The notes under the pieces: generated by a model | What the model was told of the DNA's origin: nothing | Database searches by the model: none | Seen by the model: the letters and a program-made list of their open reading frames with translations, nothing else | Assembly: GCA_026713745.1 (NCBI GenBank) | Contig: JAPONU010000198.1 | Span: 1 to 6,814, forward strand | Source of the DNA: a bacterium | GTDB lineage: Bacteria > Actinomycetota > Acidimicrobiia > Acidimicrobiales > CATQHL01 | DNA length: 6,814 bases | Reading direction: 5' to 3' | Shown: positions 5,603 to 6,814 of the stretch, in pieces | How the letters are laid out: each line of letters begins with the position of its first letter | Numbering within the stretch: position 1 is the first letter of the stretch | Made by a program: the position numbers and the translations under genes

Positions 5603-5678
5603 GGCGGGGGTCGGGGTGCCGCTTTGCTCCACGGTGCGGGGCGAAGAGTCGTCGCAGCCCGGCGCCCCGACCCCCGCC
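5603..5678 (-). promoter_or_regulatory. 19-bp intercistronic hairpin between dehydrogenase and synthetase genes
   Basis: The arm 5603-5621 is complementary to 5660-5678 over 19 positions with one mismatch, which pairs as G-U on one transcript strand. The loop is 38 bases. On the minus-strand mRNA it would lie between the dehydrogenase stop (5706) and the synthetase start (5548), some 55 bases before the latter. No T-run follows, so a classical intrinsic terminator is unlikely. It could block 3'-to-5' decay of the upstream message, attenuate, or set the ratio of the two enzymes. The pairing is seen directly; the role is inferred. Confidence 0.6.
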
Positions 5679-5705
5679 CTCGCGCAATGCTCGGTTGTCG
5701 GTCGA

Positions 5706-6814
5706 TCAGACGGGCAGGCCGCACTCCCGGCTGATGACCAGGCGTTGGATCTCGCTGGTTCCCTCGCCGATCTCGAGGATCTTGGCGTCGCGGTAGTAGC
5801 GGCTAACCGGGGTCTCGTCGATGAATCCGTACCCGCCGAAGATCTGGGTGGCGTCGCGGGTGGCGGTCACGGCGGCCTCGGTAGCGGCGAGCTTGGCGAT
5901 AGCGGCGGCCTTCCGGTGCGGGGCGCCGGCATCGAAGAGTCGGGCGGCCTCATAGGTTGCCAGTCGGGAGGTCTCGAGGGCGACGGCCATGTCGGCGCAC
6001 TTGAAGGCCACCGCCTGGTAGCCGCCGATAGCGCGACCGAAGGCGACACGCTCGCGGGCGTAGGCGAGGCATTCATCGAGGCAGGCGGCGATGAGCCCGA
6101 CGGCGAGGGCGGCAATGGCGATCCGCCCGGCATTGAGGGTCCCCAGGAACTGCTGCACGCCGCGCCCTCGCTCGCCCAGCAGGTGATCTGCCGGAACGGC
6201 GCAGTCGTCGAGCACCAGCCCGTGGGTGTCCGAGGCGTGCCAGCCCATCTTGCGGTAGGGCGGCTCGACTGTCAGCCCTGGCGTTCCTGCCGGGACGATG
6301 ATGGTGGAGACCTCCTCGGGTCCGGTCCGCGCTGTCACGGTGACGAGGCTCGTGATGGGCGTGCCGGAGTTGGTGATGAACGCCTTGGCCCCGTTCAGCA
6401 CCCATCGTTCATCGCCGGGCGAGTCCCGGAGGTCGGCACGCGTCGTGGGGGCTGACACGTCGGACCCGCCGTCGGGTTCGGTCAGGCCGAAGGCGGCCAG
6501 TGCCCGGCCTGCTGCGAGATCCGGCAACCAGCGCTCCTTCTGGGCGTCGCTGCCGAAGCGTTGGATCGGCTCGGCGCCCAGAAGGGCCGCGGCCTCCAGG
6601 GTGATGCCGAGGGACTGGTCCGCCCGGCCGATCTCCTCGACCACGAGGCAGAACGTGGTGAGATCGGCGCCGCCGCCGCCCCAGCGCTCGTCGACGAGCA
6701 GCCCGAAGAGCCCCAACTCGCCCATCTCCTTGACCACGTCGACCGGGAAGGTGTGGTCGCGGTCCCAGGTCTCGGCGTGCGGTGCGATGCGCTGCAGGGC
6801 GAAATCGCGGACCA
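5706..6814 (-). CDS. Acyl-CoA dehydrogenase (N-terminus off the window)
   Basis: This FAD enzyme oxidises acyl-CoA to the 2,3-enoyl-CoA and passes electrons to electron-transfer flavoprotein. The frame is open from the right edge to the stop at 5706-5708, giving 368 visible residues; the family is usually 380-390, so only some 15-20 residues are missing. The GTG at 6737 is an internal valine: the 25 codons before it read VRDFALQRIAPHAETWDR and onward, a normal dehydrogenase N-terminus. Both family signatures are present: GLTEPDGGSDVSA (visible residues 109-121) and QIFGGYGFIDETPVSRYYRD (323-342). GEGTSEIQR follows, with the catalytic Glu at visible residue 350, the position used by short- and medium-chain enzymes; Gly replaces the Tyr that often precedes it. 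Substrate (straight, branched or aromatic acyl-CoA) cannot be told. It precedes the acyl-CoA synthetase by 157 bases and probably shares its transcript and pathway. Confidence 0.95.
   Translation of the reverse strand, partial: VRDFALQRIAPHAETWDRDHTFPVDVVKEMGELGLFGLLVDERWGGGGADLTTFCLVVEEIGRADQSLGITLEAAALLGAEPIQRFGSDAQKERWLPDLAAGRALAAFGLTEPDGGSDVSAPTTRADLRDSPGDERWVLNGAKAFITNSGTPITSLVTVTARTGPEEVSTIIVPAGTPGLTVEPPYRKMGWHASDTHGLVLDDCAVPADHLLGERGRGVQQFLGTLNAGRIAIAALAVGLIAACLDECLAYARERVAFGRAIGGYQAVAFKCADMAVALETSRLATYEAARLFDAGAPHRKAAAIAKLAATEAAVTATRDATQIFGGYGFIDETPVSRYYRDAKILEIGEGTSEIQRLVISRECGLPV

Noticed and set aside
5603..5645. G-quadruplex in the GGCGGGGGTCGGGG region
   Set aside because: Only three close G-tracts are present, and the same bases are better explained as one arm of the 19-bp hairpin.

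Overview
The window is high-GC DNA with GC-ending codons. A DUF222/HNH (13E12-type) gene, TANNNT-type -10 boxes placed as if for leaderless transcripts, and the enzyme repertoire all point to an actinobacterium. An uncultured or environmental lineage such as an Acidimicrobiia-like group is possible, but I cannot fix the taxon from sequence alone. Most of the window is ordinary catabolic gene content. The unusual material lies in the accessory stretch from about 1112 to 3800.

Layout. (1) 1-1111, minus strand: the first 370 codons of an amidase-signature enzyme closely resembling the Rhodococcus nitrile-pathway amidase; its C-terminus lies off the left edge. (2) 1112-1414: a non-coding spacer holding a 39-bp tandem duplication of a GTCATYCC repeat that ends in a palindrome. 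(3) 1415-1742, plus strand: a sulfatase gene gutted by an internal deletion, so that about ten start codons are joined, out of frame, to the last ~100 codons of a choline-sulfatase-like protein. (4) 1743-2190: a long non-coding, G/T-rich stretch. (5) 2227-3726, plus strand: an intact DUF222-HNH endonuclease-like gene, probably leaderless. (6) 3727-3931: a spacer that contains a second, diverged copy of the last 12 codons and stop of the HNH gene. (7) 3932-5548 and 5706-6814, minus strand: a medium-chain acyl-CoA synthetase preceded by an acyl-CoA dehydrogenase (N-terminus off the right edge), probably one operon, with a strong 19-bp hairpin between them.

How the genes relate. The dehydrogenase/synthetase pair fits one pathway: a free carboxylic acid is activated to its acyl-CoA and then oxidised at the alpha-beta position. 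The amidase could feed carboxylic acids to such a pathway by hydrolysing amides, but nothing in the window links them. The middle region looks like a site of repeated rearrangement: a decayed catabolic gene, a palindromic tandem repeat, an HNH gene of a multi-copy family, and a leftover 3' end of a related gene. I found no convincing new multi-gene system. The best leads are the sulfatase scar, the duplicated HNH 3' end and the alternating-spacing repeat.
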